A stretch of 64,000 nt of DNA from the NCBI RefSeq assembly GCF_002797895.1, contig NZ_PGES01000001.1:3596001-3660000 (forward strand), written 5' to 3'. The position numbers were made by a program, and so were the translations under genes. The notes under the pieces are model-generated. The model searched no databases. It had not been told where the DNA came from and worked only from the letters and a program-made list of their open reading frames with translations. Shown here piece by piece: positions 18,048 to 26,925 of this stretch. This DNA is from Janthinobacterium sp. 67 (GTDB lineage Bacteria > Pseudomonadota > Gammaproteobacteria > Burkholderiales > Burkholderiaceae_D). Every line of letters begins with the position of its first letter. Within the stretch, counting starts at the first letter, position 1.

Positions 18048-19855
18048 GAATAAATCTCCATGATGGATTGGTGGTTGTCGGTACTGCCTTCAAAGGGTTC
18101 GTGGTCGAGCGCGTGCATGCAGGCCCATGCCAGGTCGGCGTGGCCTGTCTCGTCGCTGCGCCCCGCCACATAGGTGACGTGCCGCCCGCTGGGCGTGAGG
18201 GTCTTGCGGATCGCCATGAACGATTGCGCGATGTCGATCCAGCCGGCGTCAAATTCCAGCCGGCCCTTGCTGATGATGTTCTTGGCCTTCAAGACCATGC
18301 GCGTTTTGACTTCCGGCGAATAGTTCAGGGCCGTGACGGCCGGGAAGAAACCGCGCACGATGGGCAGCACGCCGATGCCCATGCCGGTCGTGTCGATGCC
18401 GATGTATTCGACGTTGTAGCGCTGCGTCATCTGGCGGATGGCTTCGGCGTGGTCCTCAAAGCTCTGACCGCGCCACTGATGGCGCTCGAGCACGCGGAAC
18501 TTGCCGCCGGCCGTCATGGGCGGCGCCAGCACCACGCAACCGGCGCTGTCGCCGTTCAAGGCCGGGTCGTAGCCGATCCACACGGCGCGGTTGCCAAAGG
18601 GGCGCAGGCCCAGCAGTGGCTTGTAGTCGTCCCATTCGACCCAGGAATCGACCATGCAGCGCTGCAGCTCGTTCAAGGGGAAAACGCTATCCGAGTCGTC
18701 AATGAAATTGCACATCAGCAGGTTGTCGAACTGGTCCGGGCTGTATTCGAAGTTGCGCAGCTCGTCGATGTCGAACAGGTTGCAGCCGCCGCGCTCGGCG
18801 TCGAGAATGGTGACGATCTGGCGCCATATCTTGTCCTCGCCCGTGAAACCGGACGACAGGCGGGCATGGCTCACGTCGATATTCACCTGGTCGACCTTGG
18901 CGCGGCGCTTGTTGAACAGCTCGCCCGTCCAGAACGGATAGGCCTGGTGCGTAGTCGAGGATGGCGTGGAAAAGTAGGTCTTGCGCCACTTCTTGTGAAT
19001 GGCCATGCCCGAGGCAACTTTGTTAAGTTCCTGGAAGTTCTGCGTCCAGAAGAATTCATCGAAGTAGAAATTGCCGTGGTAGCCCTGTGCCGTGCGCGCA
19101 TTGGTGCCCAGGAAGTACAGATGCGCGCCGTTCGGCAGCACGATGGGGTCGCCCGTCAGCTCGATACCGGCCGCCTCGCGTGCGAATTGCACGATGTATT
19201 GCTTGAAGACGTGCGCCTGGCTTTTTGAGGCGGACAGGAAAATCTGATTGCGGCCCGTGGCCATGGCGTCGGCCAGCGCTTCGCGGGCGAAGTACCAGGT
19301 GGCGCCGATTTGGCGGGACTTGAGGATGGCGCGCGTGCGCTGGTCGCCGTTGCGATACCAAACTTTCTGGTAATCGAACAGCGAATCCTGGAAGGCGTCG
19401 AGCAGCTGGATTTTCTGCTCTTCGCTGAAGTCGTTGCGCGTCGGCTTTTTCTTCGGCCCCGCATTGCGGTTCGCCAGCTTGGGGTTGAGATCGACCTCGT
19501 TGCCGCCCGGCTGCTCATAGCGGCGCACGCGCGCCATCTGCACGATGGTGCGCGCCAGCAGATCGATTTCCTTGTAGTCGCTGCCGCTCTTGACCTCTTT
19601 TTCGATCAGCTTGACCAGGCGCAGCTCGGCCGACGCCTCGACGTGCTCGATGGCCTGCGCCTTGTCCCATTCGTCGCGCGCTTTCCAGCTATTGATGGTG
19701 CTGCGCTTAATTCCGAGGTGGCGGGCGATGGACGAAATGCGCCAGCCCTTCCAGTACAGGGCGCGCGCGGCGCGGCGCGGCTCGGATTCGGGCACGGCCA
19801 ATTCGGCGATTTTCTCGTCGGGGGTTTGTTCGCTTGTTTTCTCAATTGTCAGCAT
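18044..19855 (-). CDS. P: Terminase large (ATPase) subunit, P2 gpP-like
   Basis: A 603-residue DNA-packaging motor. The N-terminal helix-turn-helix region (RISSIARHLGIKRSTINSWK) is followed by an ATPase core with LKSRQIGATWYFAREAL (Walker A-like), FYFDEFFW (Walker B) and a nuclease-like domain containing GYDPALNGDSAG and GIDTTGMGIGV. The start at 19855 (MLTIEKTSEQ) is preferred; the open frame upstream crosses the divergent promoter region. It acts with gpM and portal to package DNA from cos. Confidence 0.96.
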   Translation of the reverse strand: MLTIEKTSEQTPDEKIAELAVPESEPRRAARALYWKGWRISSIARHLGIKRSTINSWKARDEWDKAQAIEHVEASAELRLVKLIEKEVKSGSDYKEIDLLARTIVQMARVRRYEQPGGNEVDLNPKLANRNAGPKKKPTRNDFSEEQKIQLLDAFQDSLFDYQKVWYRNGDQRTRAILKSRQIGATWYFAREALADAMATGRNQIFLSASKSQAHVFKQYIVQFAREAAGIELTGDPIVLPNGAHLYFLGTNARTAQGYHGNFYFDEFFWTQNFQELNKVASGMAIHKKWRKTYFSTPSSTTHQAYPFWTGELFNKRRAKVDQVNIDVSHARLSSGFTGEDKIWRQIVTILDAERGGCNLFDIDELRNFEYSPDQFDNLLMCNFIDDSDSVFPLNELQRCMVDSWVEWDDYKPLLGLRPFGNRAVWIGYDPALNGDSAGCVVLAPPMTAGGKFRVLERHQWRGQSFEDHAEAIRQMTQRYNVEYIGIDTTGMGIGVLPIVRGFFPAVTALNYSPEVKTRMVLKAKNIISKGRLEFDAGWIDIAQSFMAIRKTLTPSGRHVTYVAGRSDETGHADLAWACMHALDHEPFEGSTDNHQSIMEIYS

Positions 19856-19903
19856 GCCGCCAGCGTAGGCCGCGCGCGCGCGGAGCGGGGAAAGGCAAAA
19901 GTC

Positions 19904-19918
19904 GCTATGACCCATAGC
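19904..19918. promoter_or_regulatory. Palindrome in the divergent P-O intergenic region
   Basis: GCTATG-ACC-CATAGC is a perfect 15-bp dyad lying 49 bp before the P start and 74 bp before the O start. In P2 this interval holds the divergent late promoters activated by Ogr. The dyad is unlike the textbook Ogr site, so its role as activator site in this phage is a hypothesis. Confidence 0.45.
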
Positions 19919-19991
19919 AACCCGCACCGCATTGAATCGCGGCGCCAAGACGTTGACCATGGCGTTATCCGATCAACCGAGAACATCCACC

Positions 19992-20795
19992 ATGTCCAAA
20001 CCATCGACAAAGCCATCTAAGTTTTTCCGCGTCGCCACCGAAGGCGCCACCACGGACGGCCGCAACATCGACCGCGCCACCATCGAGCAGATCGCCGCCA
20101 CCTACAACCCGAAAACCTACGGCGCGCGCATCTGGCTCGAGCACATTCGCGGCATCCTGCCCGACAGCCAGTTCAAAGCCTACGGCGACGTAATCGCTGT
20201 GAAAGCCGAGGAAGTGGACACGGACAGCGGCAAGAAACTGGCCCTGTTCGCGCAGATCGAACCCACGCCGGAACTGGTCGCCATCAACAAGGCAAAACAA
20301 AAGCTGTACACCAGCCTGGAAATCCAGCCGGACTTTGCCGACACGGCGCAGCCCTATCTGGTCGGCCTGGGCGTCACCGACAGCCCGGCCAGCCTGGGCA
20401 CCGATGCCCTGAAATTCTCGGCCAACCGCAAGCAGCACAGCACCAACCTGTTTAGCACTTGCGTCGAAGTCGAACTGACATTCGATGAACCGGCTGGCGT
20501 GAAACTGGCTGATGCCGTCAAAAACCTGCTGTCGCGTTTTTCCAATAAATCCGGCAGCGACGCCGCGCAGTTCGCCGACATCAGCGAAGCCGTGCAAGCG
20601 CTGGCCGGCCACGTCGTCACGGCGAATGACAACTACGCCAGCGCCCTGACGCGCCTGGACAAAGCGGAAACGGCCTTGACAGCCACGCAGGCCGACCTGG
20701 ACGCCTTCAAGGCGCAGATGGACGCGGCGCCCGGCAACGCGCCGCGCCGCCCGTCCGCCACCGGCAACGACGGCGCCGTGCAGACCGAGTTTTAA
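19992..20795 (+). CDS. O: Capsid scaffolding protein with protease (gpO-like)
   Basis: A 267-residue P2 gpO-family protein that scaffolds procapsid assembly and cleaves itself and the capsid protein. The N-terminal serine-protease-type domain includes FFRVATEGATTDGR, YGARIWLEHIRG, and SLEIQPDFADTAQPYLVGLGVTDSPASLGTDAL. The C-terminal part (about 170-250) is helical and Ala-rich, like the scaffold segment. Start at ATG 19992 (MSKPSTKP) is preferred over the upstream in-frame extension. It begins the rightward morphogenesis operon. Confidence 0.95.
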   Translation: MSKPSTKPSKFFRVATEGATTDGRNIDRATIEQIAATYNPKTYGARIWLEHIRGILPDSQFKAYGDVIAVKAEEVDTDSGKKLALFAQIEPTPELVAINKAKQKLYTSLEIQPDFADTAQPYLVGLGVTDSPASLGTDALKFSANRKQHSTNLFSTCVEVELTFDEPAGVKLADAVKNLLSRFSNKSGSDAAQFADISEAVQALAGHVVTANDNYASALTRLDKAETALTATQADLDAFKAQMDAAPGNAPRRPSATGNDGAVQTEF

Positions 20796-20843
20796 GCGTC
20801 CGCGCCCGCCCCCCACACACCATCAATCACGGAGCAAAAACAG

Positions 20844-21860
20844 ATGAAAAAGCAAACCCGCCAGGTGTACAGCCAGTACGAAACCCGCCTGGGCCAACTG
20901 AACGACACGGACAGCGTGGCCAAAACCTTCAGCGTGGCGCCCAGCGTGCAGCAAAAACTGGAAACGAAGATGCAGGAATCGAGCGAGTTCCTCTCAAAAA
21001 TCAACATCATGGGCGTGGCCGAGCAGGAAGGCGAAAAGCTGGGCCTGGGCGTCTCCGGCCCGATTGCCGGCCGCACCAACACCAAAGACAAGGAACGCGA
21101 AACGCGCGACTTGTCCACCCTGGACAGCACGAAATACCGCTGCGAGCAAACCAACTTCGACACGCACCTGACGTATGCCAAGCTGGACGCCTGGGCCAAG
21201 TTCCCCGATTTTCAATCGCGCGTGGCCAATGCCATCGTGATTCGCCAGGCGCTGGATCGCATCGTCATCGGTTTTAATGGCGTCAAGATCATGGCCAACA
21301 CCGACCTGGCCGCCAATCCGCTGCTGCAGGACGTGAACAAGGGCTGGCTGCAGCACTTGCGCGAACAGGCGCCCGAGCGCGTGCTGGGCCTGGCCGGCGC
21401 CGGCCTGCCGGGCAAGGTCGTCATCGGCAGCGGCGCGGATGACGACTATGCCAATCTGGACGCGGCCGTGGTCGATGCCGTCAACCTGTTGGACCCGTGG
21501 TATCAGGAAGACACGGGCCTGGTCGCCATCGTCGGCCGCAAGCTCTTGAGCGACAAATACTTCCCGTTGGTGAACACCAAGCAGGCGCCCACGGAAACCC
21601 TGGCGGCCGACATCATCATCAGCCAGAAACGCATCGGCGGCCTGCCGGCGGTACGCGTGCCCTATTTCCCGGACAACGCCATCCTGATTACCCGCTTCGA
21701 CAATCTGTCGATCTACTTCCAGGACGGCGCGCGCCGCCGCCGCGTGGAAGACAAACCTTCGCGCGACCGCATCGAGAACTACGAGTCGTCCAACGACGCG
21801 TATGTCATCGAAGACCTGGGCCTGGCCGCGCTGGTCGAGCACATCGAGCTGAAAGCCTAA
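20844..21860 (+). CDS. N: Major capsid protein (gpN-like)
   Basis: The 338-residue shell protein of the head. P2 gpN-family signatures are the opening KKQTRQVYSQYETRLGQLN, EFLSKINIMGVAEQEGEKLGLG and the C-terminal YVIEDLGLAALVEHIELK. A GGAG ribosome-binding site precedes the ATG. It is processed by gpO in P2, with an N-terminal segment cleaved; the same is expected here. Length is normal. Confidence 0.97.
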   Translation: MKKQTRQVYSQYETRLGQLNDTDSVAKTFSVAPSVQQKLETKMQESSEFLSKINIMGVAEQEGEKLGLGVSGPIAGRTNTKDKERETRDLSTLDSTKYRCEQTNFDTHLTYAKLDAWAKFPDFQSRVANAIVIRQALDRIVIGFNGVKIMANTDLAANPLLQDVNKGWLQHLREQAPERVLGLAGAGLPGKVVIGSGADDDYANLDAAVVDAVNLLDPWYQEDTGLVAIVGRKLLSDKYFPLVNTKQAPTETLAADIIISQKRIGGLPAVRVPYFPDNAILITRFDNLSIYFQDGARRRRVEDKPSRDRIENYESSNDAYVIEDLGLAALVEHIELKA

Positions 21861-21863
21861 GCC

Positions 21864-22580
21864 ATGGGCAATCTGTCTCCTGCCCTGCGCCACCGCGCGC
21901 GCATGCTGGCCGAGCGCACGGCCGGCGCCGCCGAGCCGCAGGGCGTGACCACCGGCAGCGCGTATGAGCTGATGCTTTATAAATTGTCCGACGACCGGCG
22001 CCGCCTGAAATCCATCCAGTCCGTCGAACGCAAGATCGAGGTCAAGGCCACCATGCTGCCGACCTATGCGCAGTGGATCGACGGCGTGCTGGCCGGTGGC
22101 AAGGGCGCGCAGGACGACGTCGTGGCCACCCTGCTGGTGTGGCACATCGACACGGGCGAATATGACCGCGCCCTGGTGATTGCCGCCTACTGCATGGAAC
22201 ACCGCTTTACTCTGCCGGAAACCTACAGCCGCGACATTCCGACCATGATGCTCGATGAATTCGCCGCCGCCTACCTGCAGGGCAATCTGGGTAGCGATCC
22301 GCAGCATGCCGTGGCCGTGCTGAGCGCCGCCGAAGCCATGACGGCCGCCAGCGACGCGCCCGACCAGGCGCGCGCCAAGCTGCACAAGGCCATCGGCCTG
22401 GCCATGGTGGCCGTGCTAGACAAGCAGGACGCGACGGACATCGCCCCGGCCCTGCTGGAACAAGCCGGCGCCGCCATGGCGCAGTTGCAGCGCGCGCGGG
22501 CCTTATCCGAGTCCGTCGGCGTCAAGAAAGATATGGAACGGCTGGAGCGGCGCATCAAGCGCGCGGCCGATTCCAGCTAA
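21864..22580 (+). CDS. M: Terminase small (endonuclease) subunit, gpM-like
   Basis: A 238-residue gpM-family terminase subunit that in P2 supplies the cos-cutting endonuclease activity. Typical blocks are PALRHRARMLAERTAG near the start and EYDRALVIAAYCMEHRFTLPE...TYSRDIPTMMLDEF in the centre. It begins 4 bp after N and precedes the head-completion gene L, in P2 order. Length is normal. Confidence 0.95.
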   Translation: MGNLSPALRHRARMLAERTAGAAEPQGVTTGSAYELMLYKLSDDRRRLKSIQSVERKIEVKATMLPTYAQWIDGVLAGGKGAQDDVVATLLVWHIDTGEYDRALVIAAYCMEHRFTLPETYSRDIPTMMLDEFAAAYLQGNLGSDPQHAVAVLSAAEAMTAASDAPDQARAKLHKAIGLAMVAVLDKQDATDIAPALLEQAGAAMAQLQRARALSESVGVKKDMERLERRIKRAADSS

Positions 22581-22696
22581 AGAGCAGCCCCCGGCGCACA
22601 GGCGGCACGGGGGGATTCTGGCCAACGCATTTACCAAAATACCGGCCTGATGAACCCCGTCCACCGCCTCCCCTTTCACTTCCACAGCACACGCCC

Positions 22697-23203
22697 ATGT
22701 CCTTTATCGCCCTTCCTCCCCGTGCTCCAGATGCCGCCAGCACGCCGCCGGCGCCCAGCCCCACGCCCGGCATCGTGGAAAACGATGGCTGGTTTCCCGA
22801 CATTTTGCTTACCGAAATGCGCGACGCCATGCGCCTGGACGGCACCGTCACCGACGCGCGCCTGGTGCAAGCCGTGGTCGATGCCATTTTGCAGGTCAAC
22901 CGCGAGCTGGCAGCCTGGCAGGGCCAGCATGCGGCCGCCGGCATCGCTGCACTGACGGACGTGCCTGCCGCACGCATCAACCGCGAAAGCCGCTTGCTGG
23001 CGCAGTACCGGCGCGCCGTCTACAGCACGGCGAAAGCCGACTTGATCGAGCGTTACCGCGATTACGACACCACGGCGTCGTCGGCCAGCGACAAGAAAAG
23101 CATGGAATGGCTGGACGAAGCGCCCGGCGCGCAGCGCAGAAATGCGCAATGGGCCATCGCCGATATGGTCGGGCGCACGCATTTGACGGTGGAGCTGATT
23201 TGA
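22697..23203 (+). CDS. L: Head completion/stabilisation protein (gpL-like)
   Basis: A 168-residue protein of the P2 gpL family that binds at the portal to complete DNA-filled heads. Visible family features are PGIVENDGWFPDILLTEMRDAMRLDGTVT (split) near the N-terminus and WAIADMVGRTHLTVELI at the end. The start at ATG 22697 is supported by the fit of the first conserved block. A 116-bp GC-rich spacer separates it from M. Its stop overlaps the start of X by one base. Confidence 0.94.
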   Translation: MSFIALPPRAPDAASTPPAPSPTPGIVENDGWFPDILLTEMRDAMRLDGTVTDARLVQAVVDAILQVNRELAAWQGQHAAAGIAALTDVPAARINRESRLLAQYRRAVYSTAKADLIERYRDYDTTASSASDKKSMEWLDEAPGAQRRNAQWAIADMVGRTHLTVELI

Positions 23204-23412
23204 TGCAGGTGCGCACGCAGCAGCACGACACGGTAGACGCGCTCGTGTGGCGCTACCTGGGCGACGGCGCCGGCTATGTCGAGCAGACGCTGGAAATGAA
23301 TCCGGCCCTGGCGCGCCACGGCGCCGTGCTGCCGGCCGGCCTGCTCGTCACCTTGCCGGAACCTGCCGCCAGCACAGCCACCGTGGCCGACGTTGTGCAG
23401 CTATGGGACTGA
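23203..23412 (+). CDS. X: Tail protein X (gpX-like)
   Basis: A 69-residue protein starting at the ATG of TGATG, coupled to L. The family features are QVRTQQHDTVDALVWRYLG near the start and NPALARHGAVLPAGLLVTLPE in the middle; it is LysM-like in general form. gpX is an essential small tail component in P2. It is short, but context and sequence both support it. Confidence 0.93.
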   Translation: MQVRTQQHDTVDALVWRYLGDGAGYVEQTLEMNPALARHGAVLPAGLLVTLPEPAASTATVADVVQLWD

Positions 23413-23458
23413 CTTCTTTAACAACTTTTAATTTATCCTCATCATGGAGAAACAAGCT

Positions 23459-23830
23459 ATGTCCGCAGAATCGTTTGGTGGCTTCGCCGCCCTGGTCAAA
23501 CTGTACGGCTTCAAGGCCGCGCTGGGCATGATCGGCGCCGCCATGCTGTACATCGTGCTGCCGCCGCTGAACAGCGACGGCACCTTCAACAAGGGCGAAT
23601 TTGTCGCCCGCCTGGCCTGCGCCGGCGTGTTCTCGTGCCTGCTGGGTGGCACCGCATACCAACTGCTGTGCGCGCAACTGCCCGCTATCGGCGCCATGGT
23701 CAACGCTTCCGCCGTCGACCTGATCGTGGGCGCGCCCGGCTGGTGGGTATCGCGCGCCGTGGCCCTGTGGTTCCAGCGCCGCAGCGACAAGGACATCGCC
23801 GAGCTGGTCAACGATGCGAAGGAGCATTGA
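23459..23830 (+). CDS. Probable holin / phage membrane protein
   Basis: A 123-residue protein with about three hydrophobic spans: YGFKAALGMIGAAMLYIVLP, RLACAGVFSCLLGGTAYQLL and a less hydrophobic one around DLIVGAPGWWVSRAVALWF. It lies directly before the endolysin gene and overlaps it by one base (TGATG). The ATG at 23459 is chosen because GGAGAA precedes it by eight bases; the earlier ATG at 23444 overlaps that site. Position and topology suggest holin function; direct family recognition is weak. Confidence 0.72.
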   Translation: MSAESFGGFAALVKLYGFKAALGMIGAAMLYIVLPPLNSDGTFNKGEFVARLACAGVFSCLLGGTAYQLLCAQLPAIGAMVNASAVDLIVGAPGWWVSRAVALWFQRRSDKDIAELVNDAKEH

Positions 23831-24390
23831 TGGCCACCACCGAGCATCCGCTGATCGCGCGCGCCATCGATGACGTGCTGCGCGCCGAAGGCGGCTATGT
23901 GAACGACCCGCACGACAAGGGCGGCGAAACCAACTTTGGCATTACCGTGGCCGTGGCCCGCGCCAACGGCTACCAGGGCGCCATGCGCGACTTGCCCGTG
24001 GCGCTGGCGCGCGCCATCTACCGGGCGCGCTACATCACGGGGCCGAAGTTCGACCAGGCGCTGTCCATCCACGCCGGCATCGGCGCGGAGCTGATCGACA
24101 CGGGCGTCAACATGGGCCCGCGCGTGGCGGCCGAATTCCTGCAGCGCTGGCTGAACGGTTTTAATGATACGGGCGCGCGCTATCCCGTACTCACCGTCGA
24201 TGGCCACCTGGGCGCGCAGTCGCTGGGCGCACTGGCCGCCTTTCTCGCCTGGCGCGGCCAGGAAGGCGCCACCGTCATGCTGCGCGCCCTGAACGGCTTG
24301 CAGGCGGCGCGCTATCTGGATATCACGGAAGCGAACAAGACGCAGCGCCGCTTTCTGTTCGGCTGGCTGCGCACGCGGGTGGCGCCGTGA
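23830..24390 (+). CDS. Endolysin, glycoside hydrolase family 108
   Basis: A 186-residue muramidase-type lysis enzyme. The GH108 signature RAEGGYVNDPHDKGGETNFGIT lies at the N-terminus, with the likely catalytic glutamate at residue 20. A C-terminal peptidoglycan-binding-3-type segment follows (PVLTVDGHLGAQSLGALAAF). It has no signal peptide, so release through the holin is expected. Its stop overlaps the start of Rz by four bases. Role: degrades the cell wall at the end of the lytic cycle. Confidence 0.94.
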   Translation: MATTEHPLIARAIDDVLRAEGGYVNDPHDKGGETNFGITVAVARANGYQGAMRDLPVALARAIYRARYITGPKFDQALSIHAGIGAELIDTGVNMGPRVAAEFLQRWLNGFNDTGARYPVLTVDGHLGAQSLGALAAFLAWRGQEGATVMLRALNGLQAARYLDITEANKTQRRFLFGWLRTRVAP

Positions 24391-24911
24391 TCGCGGCGCC
24401 GCCCTGGCGCGCGCTGGCCGTGGGCCTGCTGGCGGGCGCCGTGCTGGGCTGGACGGTGCAGGGCTGGCGCAAGGACGCCGACCTGGCCAACTTGCGCCGC
24501 ACCGCGGCCACCGCCCAGGAAACGGCCGCTACCGCACTGGTCCAGGCCACCGGCCGCGTGCTGCAAGTGGAACGCGCGGCCGCCGGCCAGCTCACCGCGC
24601 GCACCGATCAACTCACCGAGGACAACCACCATGCACAAACTGACCGCAACCGCTTTATGGCTGACGTGCGCAGCGGCGCTATCCGCCTGTCAATCCCCAT
24701 CACTGGCCTGTGCCCCGGCACTGGCCCCGGCCCCGCAGATTCCGCCCCTGCCGACGGCGATCGCCACCAAGCGCGTGCCGAACTTGGCGGCGCGGCTGCG
24801 GCAGCTCTTGACGCCATCGCCAGCGACGGCGACGCCGCCACCCGGCAACTGAACGCCTGCATCGATGCCTACAACCTAGTACGGGACAGCTACCATGTAC
24901 AAACCGAATAG
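24387..24911 (+). CDS. Inner-membrane spanin subunit (Rz-like)
   Basis: A 174-residue protein with one N-terminal membrane anchor (RALAVGLLAGAVLGWTVQGW) and a long helical, coiled-coil-like periplasmic stretch, the expected form of an Rz-type i-spanin. It overlaps the endolysin stop and fully contains a shorter lipoprotein frame (24631-24852), the classical Rz/Rz1 layout. It likely pairs with that lipoprotein to disrupt the outer membrane. Recognition is by architecture and place. Confidence 0.88.
   Translation: MIAAPPWRALAVGLLAGAVLGWTVQGWRKDADLANLRRTAATAQETAATALVQATGRVLQVERAAAGQLTARTDQLTEDNHHAQTDRNRFMADVRSGAIRLSIPITGLCPGTGPGPADSAPADGDRHQARAELGGAAAAALDAIASDGDAATRQLNACIDAYNLVRDSYHVQTE
24631..24852 (+). 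CDS. Outer-membrane spanin lipoprotein (Rz1-like), embedded in Rz
   Basis: A 73-residue frame wholly inside the Rz-like gene in another frame. It starts with a positively charged residue and hydrophobic stretch, and ends its signal with the lipobox LSAC at Cys20. The mature part is rich in proline (APALAPAPQIPPLP), as in known Rz1 proteins. This arrangement makes a real o-spanin gene much more likely than a chance frame. It would be anchored in the outer membrane and bind Rz across the periplasm. Confidence 0.88.
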   Translation: MHKLTATALWLTCAAALSACQSPSLACAPALAPAPQIPPLPTAIATKRVPNLAARLRQLLTPSPATATPPPGN

Positions 24912-25383
24912 CCTGCGCCAGCACCTGGCCGCCGCCATCCCCGAGCTGCAGCGCGATCCTGATCGCCTCGTCGTCTTCGTCGACGAAGGCAACGTGGTGG
25001 CCACCGCCACCGCCTCCCTCTCCTTCGAATACCGTTTTAAATTGAACCTGATCGTGACCGACTACGCGGGCGACGCCGACGCCATCATGGTAGCCACGAT
25101 CGCGTGGCTGAAAGTCCACCAGACGGAACTGATGGCCAACGAGGAACAGCGCAAGCGCGGCATCAGCTTTGAAGTGGATTTTAATAACCATGAAACCGTT
25201 GATATCTCGATCAAGCTGGATTTGACCGAGCGCGTCATCGTCAAGCGCGGCGAAGGTGGCCGCCATGACATCAAGCATGCGGCCGAACCGCAAGGCACGC
25301 CCGGCTATGCAGACGAGTTCTGGACGCTGTACGACGGCGGCACCCTGCTGGCAGAATGGCAAGTGCCGCAGGCGACATCATGA
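24895..25383 (+). CDS. R: Tail completion protein (gpR-like)
   Basis: A 162-residue P2 gpR-family protein that completes the proximal end of the tail so it can join the head. The family features YKPNSLRQHLAAAIPELQRDPDRL and FVDEGNVVATATASLSFEYRF are present. It overlaps the Rz stop (17 bp) and ends four bases past the start of S. Length is normal for R. Confidence 0.95.
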   Translation: MYKPNSLRQHLAAAIPELQRDPDRLVVFVDEGNVVATATASLSFEYRFKLNLIVTDYAGDADAIMVATIAWLKVHQTELMANEEQRKRGISFEVDFNNHETVDISIKLDLTERVIVKRGEGGRHDIKHAAEPQGTPGYADEFWTLYDGGTLLAEWQVPQATS

Positions 25384-25841
25384 GCGACGACCTGCACGCG
25401 CTGGAAGCCTGGGCCGGCGCCCTGCTGGCCAAGCTGCAGCCAGCCCAGCGCCGCGCCATCAATCACAAGGTGGCCATCGACCTGCGCCGCAGCCAGGCGC
25501 AGCGCATCAAGGCACAGCAGGGGCCGGATGGCACGGCCTACCCTGCGCGCAAGCGGCGTAAAGAATTCAAAGGCAAGAACGGACGGATCAAGCGGCAGAA
25601 GGCGGCGATGTTCGCCAAGATCCGTACCGCCAAACACCTGAAAGTGAAGGCAACCGGCGACCAGATCGAGGTCGGCTTCTTTGGCTGGGTAGCGCGCGTG
25701 GCGCGCGTGCACCAGTGTGGCCAGCCCGAGTCCGTTTCAAAAAAAGGACCCGTTTATAAGTATCCAGAGCGCCAACTGCTCGGTTTGAGTGGATTGGATA
25801 GGACGTTAATACGAGAATCCTTGCTAAGTCACATGAAATAG
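25380..25841 (+). CDS. S: Tail completion / virion morphogenesis protein (gpS-like)
   Basis: A 153-residue P2 gpS-family protein, basic in its middle (RKRRKEFKGKNGRIKRQKA) with the family block ARVARVHQCG...KYPERQLLGLSGLD. The ATGA overlap with R gives the start. It ends normally before an AT-rich cargo insertion, so it looks complete. Function: tail maturation and head-tail joining. Confidence 0.94.
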   Translation: MSDDLHALEAWAGALLAKLQPAQRRAINHKVAIDLRRSQAQRIKAQQGPDGTAYPARKRRKEFKGKNGRIKRQKAAMFAKIRTAKHLKVKATGDQIEVGFFGWVARVARVHQCGQPESVSKKGPVYKYPERQLLGLSGLDRTLIRESLLSHMK

Positions 25842-26040
25842 AACTAATATACTTCGAAATGGAAATATGATTGCAAGAACTACACAGAGGAATGGAAAGG
25901 AAATTTACCCATTAAATATAAAACGAATTAATTCATGAAAAAATTTCAAATGCAAAATAGAAAATAGAAAAATTAATACCATAAAAATAAATAACTACAT
26001 TCTTTATTCTTAAAAAATATTTAAAATCATAAGGCTTGAA

Positions 26041-26853
26041 ATGAAAGAAGAAGAAAAAAACAAAAAAACAAAAGAACTTGCAATAAGCTTAATTGGATGG
26101 TTTGCTTTTATACTTGTCTACATTATTGCGGGCTCATGGGGACAATCAGATATTGCCATAATTAGATCTTTATCTCCATATGCACTTTGGCTTGGCATTG
26201 CGCTCTTTGTTTTCTACCAATTTCTTTTTGTGGCGAATTCTCGAATTGCAAAAGCATTCAAAGGCGATCTTGCATTGCAACTTGGATTGGCAGCATTGAT
26301 GGCATTTTTCGTATATACGAGTTCAATAGAAGCAGCAAACAATTTGAATAGAGTATTCGGGATAGATGCTTCCGCATTTCCAAATGCCTTACGAATAATG
26401 ACCCTAGTCCAAGTGTTCTTACTGGGAAAGCCATTATTTTGGGCGCTACTTATCTGGAGCATTATAGCGTTCGCTTATTTTTTCCTATTTGGAGACAACG
26501 AAAAATCTTGGCAGGCTTGGATTTTTTCGATATCAGGTATAACAGTAAGTGGCGTTTCACTTCTGTTTATCTACTTCCTGTTAGGACCCGAACAATTAAG
26601 TAAACGGACATATGTCCTAGCCCGTGCCACTGATTTTTACTCAAACGTGAACTGTGCAGGGAGACCAGTGTCTGGTAACGCCGTTTTCTTGGGCCCTGAG
26701 CAACAAAGGATTCTCGTTGACGATACCAAAATACCTGAAATATCTTGGATTCAAGCTGTAACGGCAAGAAATGAGATGTTTGAAAAAGTACAATTACCGA
26801 GTTCATTCGCAACTTATAGCTGTACCGATAAAAATACTCCCCCAAGTAGTTGA
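26041..26853 (+). CDS. Multi-span membrane protein, prophage cargo between S and V
   Basis: A 270-residue protein, markedly AT-rich compared with its phage neighbours. About six hydrophobic spans fill residues 12-185 (AISLIGWFAFILVYIIAG, LWLGIALFVFYQFLFVA, LGLAALMAFFVYTSS, a longer ALLIWSIIAFAYFFLFG region and FSISGITVSGVSLLFIYFLL). A soluble C-terminal tail of about 75 residues with two cysteines follows. AAGG precedes the ATG. It interrupts the tail operon at the S-V junction. I recognise no family. Membrane topology and place make superinfection exclusion possible, but this is inference. Confidence 0.7.
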   Translation: MKEEEKNKKTKELAISLIGWFAFILVYIIAGSWGQSDIAIIRSLSPYALWLGIALFVFYQFLFVANSRIAKAFKGDLALQLGLAALMAFFVYTSSIEAANNLNRVFGIDASAFPNALRIMTLVQVFLLGKPLFWALLIWSIIAFAYFFLFGDNEKSWQAWIFSISGITVSGVSLLFIYFLLGPEQLSKRTYVLARATDFYSNVNCAGRPVSGNAVFLGPEQQRILVDDTKIPEISWIQAVTARNEMFEKVQLPSSFATYSCTDKNTPPSS

Positions 26854-26925
26854 CCTTAGTTACTAAGCCCCATATCAACCCGCCCCCGCGTGCATCTGCA
26901 CGCGGACTTCGGCAACATGCATTGC

